Source: Streptomyces sp. Alt3 (GTDB lineage: Bacteria > Actinomycetota > Actinomycetes > Streptomycetales > Streptomycetaceae). From it: DNA of 64,000 nucleotides. The translations under genes and the position numbers were made by a program. The stretch spans positions 1,736,001-1,800,000 of the forward strand of contig NZ_CP120983.1 in the NCBI RefSeq assembly GCF_030719215.1, in the 5' to 3' direction. Under the pieces are notes generated by a model. The model ran no database searches. It was not told the DNA's origin and saw nothing but the letters and a program-made list of their open reading frames with translations. Positions 1 to 8,545 of the stretch are shown in pieces; the stretch's first letter is position 1; every line of letters begins with the position of its first letter.

Positions 1-263
1 TCGGCGTCGTAGCGCGACGGCACGAACGGATTGATGGTCACGACGCGTCCGTCAGGCGACTCTGGCGCGGAGTCGCTCAGCACCTCGCACTCGATGGCGA
101 TACGGTGGTCTTCGAGCTCAGTGCCCGACATCGAGCCCCGGATCGGCAGTCCGCAGTGCGGGCACGGCAGGTAGAAGCGCGTTCCGCGGGTCGGCTCCAC
201 ACCGAGTCGGGCGTCGAACGCCTCTGCACATCCCGGGCACTTGAGGTAATAGCGGGAGATCAT
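1..263 (-). CDS. zinc-ribbon protein, C-terminus cut by window edge
   Basis: The reading frame starts at ATG 263 and stays open to the window edge, giving 87 residues. Two pairs of cysteines (CPGC near residue 9 and CPHC near residue 34) form a typical zinc-ribbon spacing. The segment after the second pair is acidic and then reads VVTINPFVPSRYDA before the edge. It is too short for a confident family name. It is on the same strand as the conflict-type genes downstream of it in coordinates, but about 340 bases and a gene fragment lie between. Role unknown; nucleic-acid or protein binding is only an inference. Confidence 0.6.
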   Translation of the reverse strand, partial: MISRYYLKCPGCAEAFDARLGVEPTRGTRFYLPCPHCGLPIRGSMSGTELEDHRIAIECEVLSDSAPESPDGRVVTINPFVPSRYDA

Positions 264-462
264 GGTGCCAAGCTAGACGCCCCGAACCAGGGCGGCCAAG
301 CTCTTTCGATGAAGGCCGCTGCCAACGAGGGTGATGACCACAGCGAGCACCGCCTCATCCTTGATGTGCGTGACCGTGCCGTACTACGGACGGACTTGCC
401 CCGACGGCGGCAACGGCCCAACCATCTGCTGGCAACTGTTGACCACGTGACTCCGCCAGTCG

Positions 463-605
463 CGCGAGCCGAAGGGCGCCGGGCCATCGTCCAATCTCCT
501 TCCAGCCGAGACGGCCGTAGAAGTCTTCGAGCCCGACCCCGCCCCGGGCAGCGAGGTGCAGCTGCTCGAGGTTCATCCCGTCGGGGGCGATCTCACGGGC
601 CCTGT
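463..605 (-). pseudogene. GNAT acetyltransferase C-terminal fragment
   Basis: The minus strand encodes REIAPDGMNLEQLHLAARGG followed by GLEDFYGRLGWKEIGRWPGA, the typical end of a GNAT acetyltransferase (beta-strand, then the GLExFYxRLGWxExGRWPGALRLA block). The N-terminal two thirds are absent because the frame begins inside the 3' end of the neighbouring NTPase gene. The usual acidic C-terminal tail is also lost. I see no start codon that would make a functional enzyme. The rest of the interval 264-605 shows no convincing gene. Confidence 0.55.
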
Positions 606-3575
606 TCAGGGCGTATCACCGGTGTGGTGGAAGCAGCACGTCACGCCGGGGGCCGGTGCTCGTGGTCCCTCGGGGTGGGGGGCATACAGTGTGCGGCCGC
701 CGGGGAATCGCCCGCGTTCGGCAACCAGGGCCGCGCCATTGTCGATCTCGTCCTTCGTCCAGTCCGTGATGTCCAGAAGCAGCCCGTCCAACGGCCCGCC
801 GGTGAGCGCGGCATAGGTCCGCCACGGCGCTGGGACCGTGCCGGGGAGGCCGCGGCCGTCTCCGTAGACCCGGCGTCGCAGCAACTCCCAGCGCATGTTC
901 ATGCGGCCCAGCGCCTCCGGCGCCGACGGCATCGAGGGCTCACCGGTCGAGGTGGTGAACTTGTCCGCACGTGGTGTGGGCGGCTGTGTGATGTTCTGAA
1001 GCTGGCCGAACGAGATGCGCCAGGCGTAGGTCAGGGATGTCAGGCCGAGGGCGAAAAGGACCGGCCACAGGAACCAGCCCGGGGGCCAGCTTTGGCTGAG
1101 CATGAGGCCGGAGAGGGTCGTCGACGCGATCGTGAACAGCGGTGCGGTCCAGGAGATCGCAGAGGTTCCAGGTCGGCGGCCGCCGAAGACGCTCGCGATG
1201 GTCAGGTGCATCCCCACGTTAAAGGGAACCAGGAGCCACATCACCCAACCGTCGTCTTCGGTGCTGGTGGTGAGAGCGACGGCGGAGGGGACGGCCGCGA
1301 CAAGTACCAGGTGGCAGAGGCCCAGGAAAGTGATGACGATCCGGGTGAGCCGGCCGACCTGTGGTTTGACGAGGACAGGGTGGGCGTCGCTGGCGGGCGC
1401 GTCCGGGGTCGGCTGTTGTGGAGTGTCGTCCTCCGGGGGGAGAGGGGCGCCGATCAGTTCCTGCAGGTCCCTGTCGTCGGCGGTACAGGCTTGGGCCTCG
1501 CTGATAAGGCTGGTGGCCCACTGGTTGATGTCGGGGTCGCAATCCGGATCGGCAGCCCGGTCGGCGACGGCGTGTTCGAGGTCGCTGAGCCACTGGCGGG
1601 CGTGGTCGGTGCTGAGTTCAGTGGTGGCGGTCTGGACAGCGAGCGGCAGGAGACGTTCGGGGTCGGCGGCGACGGCCCGGTGGGCACCGGCAGAGAGTCC
1701 GGGCTGGTCCTTGGCGGTGCGGGCGACGGTGCTGAGTGTCTGGTGACGTTGGCCGGTCGCCAGGGCGTCGTGCTGGAGGAAGGCTTCGATGAACTCCTCG
1801 CCGCTGTCGGCCTCGACTTCGGCGAGCCAGGCGGCGGCGAGCGGTTCACCGACGGATCCCCAGTGGGCTCCGTCGGTGGCCGGGTAGGCGGCGGTCAGGA
1901 CGTCGTCGAGTGCGGCCAGCTGGCGGGCATCGGGAGGGGCGGTGGCCCCGTAGCCGCGGTGGTGGGTGTCGAAGCCGGCCCGGATGGCGGCGCGGCCCTC
2001 TTGCGCGGTTCGTGCTCCGGCGAGGAACTGGGCCGTGATCAGGGAGCGAAGCAGTTTGTCGTCAGCGGTGCCTGCAGGGAGGCGGGCTTCGGCGACGCGC
2101 CGAACGTACTCCACCTCGTTGGCGAGCAGGACCTCCATGGGGTGATCGTTAAGGGCGAACTCGGGGTTGGCGTGGGCCAGCACGTCGGCGAGTGCGGCGA
2201 TGTAGAGGTAGATGACCGGTTGCCGGGTGCTGTGCTCGACGTCGGCTCCGTAGTAGCGCGGTGCATCGGCGACGACACGGTCCGGCCAAGTGCCGTCGCC
2301 GTGTCCGGCCTTCCGGAGCAGACGGATCCGGCGAGCGAAGGCCGCCTTCGCCTCTACATAGATGTCCTCCGCCGTGTGGCCGTCCAGCGCATTGTCGGGT
2401 GTAAGGGTGAAGGCATGTCCGATGGGGCCGACGCTCCGGGTGCGCAGGTGCCGACGCAGCGCCGGCCACCAGGTGTCGTGTGCACGGGCCAGGAGCAAAA
2501 CCCTGACTGCGGCACCGTCGTGGGAGGCAGCCAAGGCCGCCATGAGATCGCGGATCTGAGGCAGGCGGGCCTCTGCAAGGTCGACGGCCAGGAGCAGCGG
2601 GTAGTTGGCCGCGGCAAGAACCTGGTAGTCGGTGTGGCTGGGGTGATCGGCGAGGAACCCTCCACTCCACGGCCGCTGATCGCCTGCACCTGTGGTGAGC
2701 CGGTGCAGGACCTCGATAAGAAGCCGGGATTTTCCCGTGCCACCCAACCCGGTCACGGCGGCGACGTCAAGGCGGTCCGGGCCTTTGCACCACTGCTCGA
2801 TCTGCCGGACAAGTCCATTGACGCCGGTGAGTTCGGTGACCTTGGAGCGTGGATCGAGCAGGTAGGTGGAGGACAGCTGAGGATCGGGGGCGTTGTCCAT
2901 CAGGGGCCGGAGGTCGGCGGGCTGGAGGCTCGGGGTCATGCCGGTGTGGGCAGCGACTGCGAGGATGAAGCCGTCGGCGGCCAGCAGATGCGAGAGGGGC
3001 ACCACCATGAGGGTCCGGTCCCACTGGCGGTCGACGAGGCGGACGAGGCCGATCAGCACGCTGTTACAGAAGACCCCGGCGCCGGACAGTCCCTGCCAGT
3101 TTTTCACCTCGGTCGGCAGAGTGCCGTCGACTTCGAGACCGTACAGCCTTGAGCGGGATCCGGTGTGGGGAGCGATGATGCCCTCCACCGTCTTCAGGTC
3201 GTCGATGTACTGCTTGGAGCCAGAGGAGGCCCGACGGCGCATCGCTTTGGGGAACCCCGACGTCGAGCACACGGGGCGACGCTCCGGGTAGTCACAGACC
3301 AGCTCGCCCCAGCGCACGATACCCAGGTTCGCTCCGACCAGTGCACTGTCGGCCTTCAGCAGCACCGCGTCCAACTCGGTGTCCTCCCACACCACCACCG
3401 CCTCGGTGAAGTCAGAACTCGCGGTGTCCCGAACGGCGACAGCGCCCTCCCCGGGCCAGGCTACGTGGTAGGCGGTGAGCACCAGGCCCGGCGCGATCAG
3501 GCAGCCGGTCCCATAGGAGTCCTTGTCATAGTTGGTGACTTCAACGGTCCGCCGAGCCGCTGCCCCCGCCCTCAC
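606..3575 (-). CDS. trypsin-like protease / P-loop NTPase / membrane fusion protein
   Basis: A 989-aa protein starting at GTG 3575. Residues 10-190 are a trypsin-fold serine protease: His37 in TAYHV, Asp69 in ELDAVLL and Ser164 in QGLSGAGVF form the triad. Residues 250-500 hold a STAND/AAA-like NTPase with Walker A GLGGTGKS (276-283). Near residues 750-870 there are several hydrophobic segments, then a hydrophilic C-terminal domain of about 100 residues with TGGPLDGLLLDI. The trypco2 gene ends 8 bases upstream on the same strand, so the two are co-translated. Families pairing trypco2, trypsin-like protease and NTPase are predicted bacterial conflict or signalling systems (established for the family). 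The actual trigger and target here are unknown. Confidence 0.82.
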   Translation of the reverse strand: MRAGAAARRTVEVTNYDKDSYGTGCLIAPGLVLTAYHVAWPGEGAVAVRDTASSDFTEAVVVWEDTELDAVLLKADSALVGANLGIVRWGELVCDYPERRPVCSTSGFPKAMRRRASSGSKQYIDDLKTVEGIIAPHTGSRSRLYGLEVDGTLPTEVKNWQGLSGAGVFCNSVLIGLVRLVDRQWDRTLMVVPLSHLLAADGFILAVAAHTGMTPSLQPADLRPLMDNAPDPQLSSTYLLDPRSKVTELTGVNGLVRQIEQWCKGPDRLDVAAVTGLGGTGKSRLLIEVLHRLTTGAGDQRPWSGGFLADHPSHTDYQVLAAANYPLLLAVDLAEARLPQIRDLMAALAASHDGAAVRVLLLARAHDTWWPALRRHLRTRSVGPIGHAFTLTPDNALDGHTAEDIYVEAKAAFARRIRLLRKAGHGDGTWPDRVVADAPRYYGADVEHSTRQPVIYLYIAALADVLAHANPEFALNDHPMEVLLANEVEYVRRVAEARLPAGTADDKLLRSLITAQFLAGARTAQEGRAAIRAGFDTHHRGYGATAPPDARQLAALDDVLTAAYPATDGAHWGSVGEPLAAAWLAEVEADSGEEFIEAFLQHDALATGQRHQTLSTVARTAKDQPGLSAGAHRAVAADPERLLPLAVQTATTELSTDHARQWLSDLEHAVADRAADPDCDPDINQWATSLISEAQACTADDRDLQELIGAPLPPEDDTPQQPTPDAPASDAHPVLVKPQVGRLTRIVITFLGLCHLVLVAAVPSAVALTTSTEDDGWVMWLLVPFNVGMHLTIASVFGGRRPGTSAISWTAPLFTIASTTLSGLMLSQSWPPGWFLWPVLFALGLTSLTYAWRISFGQLQNITQPPTPRADKFTTSTGEPSMPSAPEALGRMNMRWELLRRRVYGDGRGLPGTVPAPWRTYAALTGGPLDGLLLDITDWTKDEIDNGAALVAERGRFPGGRTLYAPHPEGPRAPAPGVTCCFHHTGDTP

Positions 3576-3583
3576 GCCGCCCC

Positions 3584-3913
3584 CTACCGCAGACCGTCCA
3601 CCGGTCCGCCGCGGCCTCCACCCAGGTCACCGATCAGCAGATCGCTGCCATCGCCATCAGGAGTCACCGCCAAAGTGACCGTCATGCGGTGCGTGGCTGT
3701 CTTCGCCCGCTCTCCCTTGGCGTCTGCGGAGACCACGAACGCCTTTACTCCGCCGCTGGCCGACGCGGTGTGCCGCAGCTCGATTCCCAGGTCCAGCACG
3801 ATCTCCTTGACCGTGAACCGGACCGGTGACCCGTCCCCATCCTGTTGCGCGGCGGCCAAGCCCCCACGCACCGCCTTGATCGCATCGGACAGTTCGGTGG
3901 GCTCCAACTCCAT
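3584..3913 (-). CDS. trypco2 (trypsin-co-occurring domain 2) protein
   Basis: 109 aa from ATG 3913, preceded by a strong AGGGGGA ribosome site. The sequence begins MELEPTELSDAIKAVRGGLA and carries the VRFTVKEIVLDLGIEL strand pattern typical of trypco2, a small domain found next to trypsin-like proteases in actinobacteria and cyanobacteria. It lies just upstream of the protease-NTPase gene (8-base gap), so the two probably act together, with trypco2 as an adaptor or protease-binding partner (inference). A 15-bp palindrome sits 15 bases before the start and may control the pair. Naming is by sequence pattern and context. Confidence 0.75.
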   Translation of the reverse strand: MELEPTELSDAIKAVRGGLAAAQQDGDGSPVRFTVKEIVLDLGIELRHTASASGGVKAFVVSADAKGERAKTATHRMTVTLAVTPDGDGSDLLIGDLGGGRGGPVDGLR

Positions 3914-3927
3914 GATTCCCCCTAGGT

Positions 3928-3942
3928 TCTCCGTTACGGAGA
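3928..3942. promoter_or_regulatory. 15-bp palindrome upstream of trypco2 operon
   Basis: TCTCCGTTACGGAGA is a perfect inverted repeat with 7-bp arms and a single central base. It lies just 5' of the ribosome site of the trypco2 gene, where a bound repressor would block transcription or initiation. No regulator gene is adjacent, so the cognate protein is unknown. Confidence 0.5.
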
Positions 3943-4012
3943 GCTAGTTTGCCGGGCAGTGTCCGGGAGCGGAAGTACAGGGTCAGCCTGTTGAAAGCAC
4001 CTGGTTTCTCAC

Positions 4013-4492
4013 CTAGGCCGGTGTCAGGTCGTTCAGTGCACCTTGAAGGGCCGCACCGGTCACGGGTGCCGCCTGAGCGACCCTCCGGAGGTCTTCACCG
4101 GTCAAGTACCGGTAGCTCTGCGGTGGATGGAACGATCCCGAGGCACGCAGAGCGGCCAGCGGTACCGGGGCCTCGAAGGTGATCGGTTCTTCGAGTGACA
4201 GACCGCTGGCCTGGGTCGCTCCACTCATGTACTCGTCGTACTCACGCCGACTGATCCCAGCGCTCGTGCGGTTGGCCGACCAGACTTCCCGCGGCGAGGC
4301 TACTTGTACGGAAGAGATCCGCGCCATGCCCACAATGGCCATCGTGGGCGCGGTCGCGTACAGGAGCACAGGAGTTCCCGGTGAGGCGGCGACGCGCTGC
4401 CGGCGAACCTCGACCGTCTTGGTCCCAGCCAGGATCGCTGTGGCAAACCGAGGGTGGACGGACAGCAGCATCGCGCGTTCCGGATCACTCAC
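4013..4492 (-). CDS. ASCH-domain protein
   Basis: I place the start at GTG 4492, which overlaps the TGA of the upstream gene (GTGA), giving 159 aa; a longer frame to 4570 exists but lies inside the neighbour. The N-terminal half MLLSVHPRFATAILAGTKTV followed by EVRRQR and a core ending TMAIVGMARI is the ASCH fold (PUA-like, RNA-associated; the loop Lys-Thr-x-Glu-x-Arg is characteristic). The C-terminal half contains a tyrosine-rich PPQSYRYLTGEDL motif. Translational coupling to the GNAT-PIN protein suggests one functional unit. Confidence 0.72.
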   Translation of the reverse strand: MSDPERAMLLSVHPRFATAILAGTKTVEVRRQRVAASPGTPVLLYATAPTMAIVGMARISSVQVASPREVWSANRTSAGISRREYDEYMSGATQASGLSLEEPITFEAPVPLAALRASGSFHPPQSYRYLTGEDLRRVAQAAPVTGAALQGALNDLTPA

Positions 4493-6549
4493 GTCTTTCG
4501 GTGCCCCTCTTCGTACATGGCCTGGAACAGCGTGTTGCTGATCTTCGACAGCTGCATCGGCGGTACCCACCGTAGTCCCAGCCCCTTGGCCAACGCGGTC
4601 ATTCGCGCATGCGTCACCTGGACGGGAAAGATCTCCGTGTCCGAAAACCTCAACGCCATGGCCTTCCCCGACCCGTCGGCTGCATCACGCACTTCGACAT
4701 GACCATATACGCCCAGGTGTTCGAATCGCGAGAAGAGGGTGTCGGGGTCGTCGAGGACCACCTCGTCGAGGCGCGAGCAACCGATGACCATCTTGCCCTG
4801 CTGCCCGGAAGCCCCCTCACTGACGTACCACAGGATCCTGGCGGGAACGCTCTCTCCCCGGCGACCAGACGAACGGTAGTAGACGTGCTCGCGACTGATG
4901 CCCAGGACGTCGTCCCGGGGAACGAGCATGGCCGGAACGTCGAAGAGCTCCGTAGACCATCGCGGCTTGATGGGCGCGATGAAGGAGGGCAGGGCTGTGT
5001 CGATCAGTTTGGCCGGCCACCACACCCGCTCGGCCATGCTCGCGACCTCCGGCGACACGCGCTCATCCAGCCGAGGAGCCGACCGTCTCATGCGTCCTGC
5101 GATCTCCGCCGCCTTCCGCGACACGGCCTCGGCAGGTCCGCAGACGTCGACCAGCAGGACGGTGTAGCCGCTCTCGTCCTCGGTGAAGCCGTCGGCACCG
5201 GCCGCCGACATCGCGGCCGGCGACAGAAACGGATCGGTCATGCGGATTGCCTGCGCCCCTCGCTCTCGGCCGAGCCGCTTGAGCATGAACAGCAGTTGCC
5301 GTGCAAGGGTCTCCTCCAGCCGGTGCGATGCCGTGCGGAGGAACGCGACGTTTAGCGTGCGGCCGTCCATGGCCCAGACGTAGAGGGCTACCGGATGTCC
5401 CTCACCGTCCCGGAGCAGCTCCCTGCGCCACACCACCCTGTCATTGGCGAGACTCCTCAGCCGTTCCGCGAAGGCCGTCCCACGGTCGCCTTCGGCCTGC
5501 TCGAAGAAGCCGACCAACTCTCTTTCACCGCCCGGCGCAATCTCCTCGGCGGAGAAGGTAGTGCCCATGAGATCGGCTGGACGGTACACCTGGGCCTGGC
5601 GCAGTTCGTCCACATGCAGCGTGACCACCGCCGGGGAGACGACCTTGACCCCTGCGATGTCCAAGGCGATATCTGCCAGAGCCGCCAGTGCAGGATCGCG
5701 CGTCACCAGTACCTGGAGCCCGGCACACGACGTCTCGGCCACGTAGCGCAAGCGGGCACGCTGCCGACCATCGAGAGGAACACCAGGCACCTCCTTCCCC
5801 GTTGTCGCGACCAGCTCCTCCAAGCGGACGGCAACGGCAGCACTGTCGGGAGACAGGGACCGCAGCTCGGCAAGGCCCGCCCGCTGATGGGTGCGCGCCT
5901 CACGTTCCTCGACATCACGCACGTCATGCAGAAGCTGCGGAGTGAAGGCAAGCTCGATCAGGTCGGCGAGCCATCCCGCTTCGAGAGCACGCGACTCCTC
6001 AACAGCGCGTTCCGTCCCCGTACCGCGCAGCCCGGCGAACACACCGTGGTCCACGGTCACCACCAGCAGCGCATCGCTCTGGGCCTCGGTGAACAGGTCC
6101 TCGTGCCCCAGATCGAGCCACCAGGTGTCCAGCGTTTCCTTGTCTTTGCCCCGCCCCAGGCTCTCTCCCCTGGGGACAAAGCCCAGCGCCGTCCACATGC
6201 TGCTGAGCCCGTAGTCGCGCCGGCACTTCGCACGGATACCGAGCCTATGGGCGTGCCGCGCACGGATCGCCTCGATCAGCTCACGAGCGACACCCTGGCC
6301 TCGGCGCTCCTCTGCAACGCATAAGTGAGCCAGCCTCACATGCAGACTCCGCTTGGGAAGCCCGAAGAGCGCGTAACCGACCACCTCCTCGCCATCCAGG
6401 GCCACCAGCAGGCCGTCGTCCTCGGCGTGCTTACGGTAGGCAGGCGGCGTCAGCAGCCCCAGGTACTTCGTGTACCGGTCGCCCAAAGCGATGATCGCGT
6501 CTAGCAGCTCCGACTGCTCCGCAGACACCGGCAACACTCTGATCGCCAT
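4489..6549 (-). CDS. GNAT-PIN-GNAT-like-PUA-like multidomain protein
   Basis: 686 aa; start at ATG 6549 with GGAGGGGG four bases upstream (an in-frame ATG at 6633 has no such site). Residues 1-150 are a GNAT acetyltransferase with the acetyl-CoA loop RRGQGVA (82-88). Residues 160-320 look like a PIN nuclease: LLVVTVDHGVF with Asp167, Glu199, and Asp285 in VLVTRDPALA. Residues 370-470 resemble a second, degenerate GNAT fold ending GYTVLLVDV. Residues 535-680 form a PUA/EVE-like domain starting at MLVPRDDVLG. The start of the coupled ASCH gene overlaps its stop. Acetyl transfer, RNA cleavage and RNA binding in one chain suggest an RNA-targeting toxin or tRNA/ribosome-acting system; this role is inferred, the domains are read from sequence. 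Confidence 0.72.
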   Translation of the reverse strand: MAIRVLPVSAEQSELLDAIIALGDRYTKYLGLLTPPAYRKHAEDDGLLVALDGEEVVGYALFGLPKRSLHVRLAHLCVAEERRGQGVARELIEAIRARHAHRLGIRAKCRRDYGLSSMWTALGFVPRGESLGRGKDKETLDTWWLDLGHEDLFTEAQSDALLVVTVDHGVFAGLRGTGTERAVEESRALEAGWLADLIELAFTPQLLHDVRDVEEREARTHQRAGLAELRSLSPDSAAVAVRLEELVATTGKEVPGVPLDGRQRARLRYVAETSCAGLQVLVTRDPALAALADIALDIAGVKVVSPAVVTLHVDELRQAQVYRPADLMGTTFSAEEIAPGGERELVGFFEQAEGDRGTAFAERLRSLANDRVVWRRELLRDGEGHPVALYVWAMDGRTLNVAFLRTASHRLEETLARQLLFMLKRLGRERGAQAIRMTDPFLSPAAMSAAGADGFTEDESGYTVLLVDVCGPAEAVSRKAAEIAGRMRRSAPRLDERVSPEVASMAERVWWPAKLIDTALPSFIAPIKPRWSTELFDVPAMLVPRDDVLGISREHVYYRSSGRRGESVPARILWYVSEGASGQQGKMVIGCSRLDEVVLDDPDTLFSRFEHLGVYGHVEVRDAADGSGKAMALRFSDTEIFPVQVTHARMTALAKGLGLRWVPPMQLSKISNTLFQAMYEEGHRKT

Positions 6550-7089
6550 GTTCCCCCTCCGGTCCTTCAACCGACAATGCCCCAGGACGGCATACTGCCC
6601 AACAGCGTTGGTAGCGAGCCACCGATTGATCAAAACCGGCTGACTGGCGGGAAACTGTCTGCTCTTGTTTCGTTCGAGTGGATGGGCGGCGGTGTTGGGG
6701 GGTGTGCCTGGCGGCGGCTTGACCAGGACCGTCGGTTGCTCGTCGGTGGTATCCCATGGCTTGCCTCAGAGCGGCCATCGCCGCCGCACCACGCGAGCCC
6801 ACGCGGCTGGCCTCGGAGCGTACGCGACACGCACCCCGTCGGTCTCTCATGGGCAGAATCCGCAAGCTGGTTGACCAAGACCGTTCTTCCCCACGGCCGC
6901 GTAGGCGCTGCTTCTACGCTGACCGTCATGTGCGAAGTCGAATACCGGAGCAGTGGGGTTCCGTTGGAGGTGTACGAACTCACCCGTAGGGACCACCGTC
7001 GTCAGAAGCAGAGCGAGGAGAGAAGCGTATCGATTCGACGACAGGTCGAAGAGGACAATGCCAGATGCCGGGCAGACCCGGCGATGGCA
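6550..7089. other. 540-base stretch without a supported gene
   Basis: Between the GNAT-PIN start and the IS3 remnant. Short open frames exist on both strands but none has a convincing start, ribosome site or recognisable sequence. The first 80 bases should contain the promoter of the GNAT-PIN/ASCH operon. The part near 6930-7060 reads as CEVEYRSSGVPLEVYELTRR on the plus strand, possibly a gene scrap. Confidence 0.4.
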
Positions 7090-7316
7090 GAGGCCCGCTT
7101 CACCCAGTCCCGCACCGCGGTCTCGGTCAGCTCGACGTCCTTGGCGACCTGTCCGACCGAGCGGTCACCGCGTCGGCACAGCCCGACGATCTCGGCCTTG
7201 AACTCCGGCGTGAACGAACGGCGAGGGCGGCGAGGCTTCTCTTTCCCCATGCTCTCCATGATGGACATCCTCCCGGGGATGAACCCCTGATCTCGAATGT
7301 CCGTCAAAGCGGATCA
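7090..7316 (-). mobile_element. IS3-family element remnant (OrfA 5' part and one end)
   Basis: The minus strand encodes the first 70 residues of an IS3 OrfA (MTDIRDQGFIPGRMSIMESM, then the HTH QVAKDVELTETAVRDW), nearly identical to OrfA of the complete copy at 38112-39383. The terminal repeat TGTCCGTCAAAGCGGATCA at 7298-7316 matches the right end of that copy. Everything beyond codon 70, including OrfB and the other end, is missing. The element abuts a truncated gene at 7317, so insertion was followed by deletion. Confidence 0.85.
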
Positions 7317-7485
7317 GGCTCAGGGTGAAGTCGCCGGCAACACAGATCAGGCGGGGGGCGCTCCACAGGACCTGCGCTGCGGTCGGCACTCCGAGCCTGT
7401 CGCGGACCAGGCTGTCGAAGGCGCTCCGGTACCGGGTGAGCCACGACAGGTAGTAAAGGCCCTGGTTGATCACGCGTTCTCTCAA
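7317..7485 (-). pseudogene. truncated endonuclease-like gene fragment
   Basis: The minus strand reads MRERVINQGLYYLSWLTRYR then SLVRDRLG and WSAPRLICVAGDFTL before running into the IS3 end. This block resembles part of DUF5655/NucS-type PD-(D/E)XK-like proteins, which share INQGLYYLDWL and WSAPRLICIAGDF. The 3' side is cut by the IS remnant and I find no upstream continuation. It cannot encode a complete domain. Confidence 0.5.
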
Positions 7486-7542
7486 CCACGAACCTCGTCA
7501 GTGCCGGACGACCCGGGCCCGGGCAGGGAGCCGTCCGCAACC

Positions 7543-7773
7543 TCAGGTTCCTAGAGGGTGGTACTCCGTACGCTCGGGGTCGGGCCGGACGATCGTTCCC
7601 TCTTCGGTGAGTTCGCGCAGGATCCGGCGCGCTTCCTTCTCGCCGGCCTGCGAGGTAGCTGGCTCGTAGCCGGCGAGACGCAGTGCCAGAGCGGCGCGCG
7701 GTGGGTCCCACGTTCCGCCGAGAGCTTGTATGACTGCTGCCAGGGCTTGCTTGTGCGTTAGGGGCTTGGTCAC
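7543..7773 (-). CDS. small winged-helix-like protein of unknown function
   Basis: 76 aa from GTG 7773, preceded by GAAGGAA seven bases upstream. The sequence (TKPLTHKQALAAVIQALGGT, then ARRILRELTEEGTIVRPDPE) has the helix-helix-wing rhythm of a small winged-helix domain, with an EEGTIVR recognition-wing-like stretch. It sits between the truncated nuclease fragment and a divergent lipoprotein gene. I do not recognise a named family; DNA binding is inferred from pattern only. Confidence 0.55.
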   Translation of the reverse strand: MTKPLTHKQALAAVIQALGGTWDPPRAALALRLAGYEPATSQAGEKEARRILRELTEEGTIVRPDPERTEYHPLGT

Positions 7774-7957
7774 CGTGAGTTCCTTCTCGAGGCTGGTATC
7801 GGCAGCGGTGCTGCTGGACCGGGGCGGTGGTCGGCCGCCGGCAGCGTACCGCCAGGCATTCATTGAGCTAACGCGCGTCCGTGGGTGCCGTCTCCTGTAT
7901 CTGGCTCCTGCACTACCATCCAGAGCGATCATCGGCAGACTCGCCGGAGGGGGAGCC

Positions 7958-8545
7958 ATGAGGAAGCGCATCGCGATGCTGGTGCTTGCTGGCGTCGTTG
8001 CCCTGACGGGGTGCGACGGGCAAGGCGGCACGGGAAGCCCGCAGAGCGACAAGGCACCTCCGTTGGCAAGTCAGGAGGGGAGGTCGTTCAATGATGCGGC
8101 GCTGACCGCCAAGGCGGCGGGTTACGCGACACGCTTGGACACGGGGGCTGGAGGGCGTGATTACAGCTCCCTGGACGACCCTGGGGGCGAGTGGACCGTC
8201 TGCTGGCATGAGACGGAGCGGGTCAAGGGCGATGAGACGACGGACGGGGATTTTTGGTCTGTCCTCTTCTACATGGTCGAGGACCCCGCTGACTGCGAAA
8301 GCGGCAAGCTCACGCCCGACGCCGAGCGACGGTACCGCGACATCGCGCGGGATGGTGTCTCGGCGTCGGAGGGGGCCGACGACGGTAGTGACTTCGCTCG
8401 CGACACCGGCCTGCCTGATCCTCAAGAGCGCAACCCCGATGGCTCCTACAAGTACAGCCTCTGTGAAGGCAGCGACCTTGCCACTGCCGACGACTGCTAT
8501 CCATACATGGACGAGTACGAGAAGTACCTCGAAGATCACGAGTAA
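7958..8545 (+). CDS. secreted lipoprotein of unknown function
   Basis: 195 aa; ATG 7958 follows the ribosome site GGAGGGGGAG. The N-terminus MRKRIAMLVLAGVVALTGC is a lipoprotein signal with lipobox LTGC (Cys19). The mature part is acidic, contains two tryptophans (EWTVCWHETER) and a few cysteines (CWH, CESGKL, CEGSD, DDCYPY) that could form disulphides on the outer face of the membrane. It ends with an acidic YMDEYEKYLEDHE tail. No enzyme motif is visible. Confidence 0.75.
   Translation: MRKRIAMLVLAGVVALTGCDGQGGTGSPQSDKAPPLASQEGRSFNDAALTAKAAGYATRLDTGAGGRDYSSLDDPGGEWTVCWHETERVKGDETTDGDFWSVLFYMVEDPADCESGKLTPDAERRYRDIARDGVSASEGADDGSDFARDTGLPDPQERNPDGSYKYSLCEGSDLATADDCYPYMDEYEKYLEDHE

Noticed and set aside
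105-3152. Plus-strand open frame of about 1,000 codons opposite the trypsin-NTPase gene
   Set aside because: The minus strand carries the protease triad and Walker A; the plus frame has no recognisable motif or ribosome site.
6550-6989. Hypothetical genes on either strand between the GNAT-PIN gene and the IS remnant
   Set aside because: Several overlapping short frames of equal quality, none with a ribosome site; not reported as genes.
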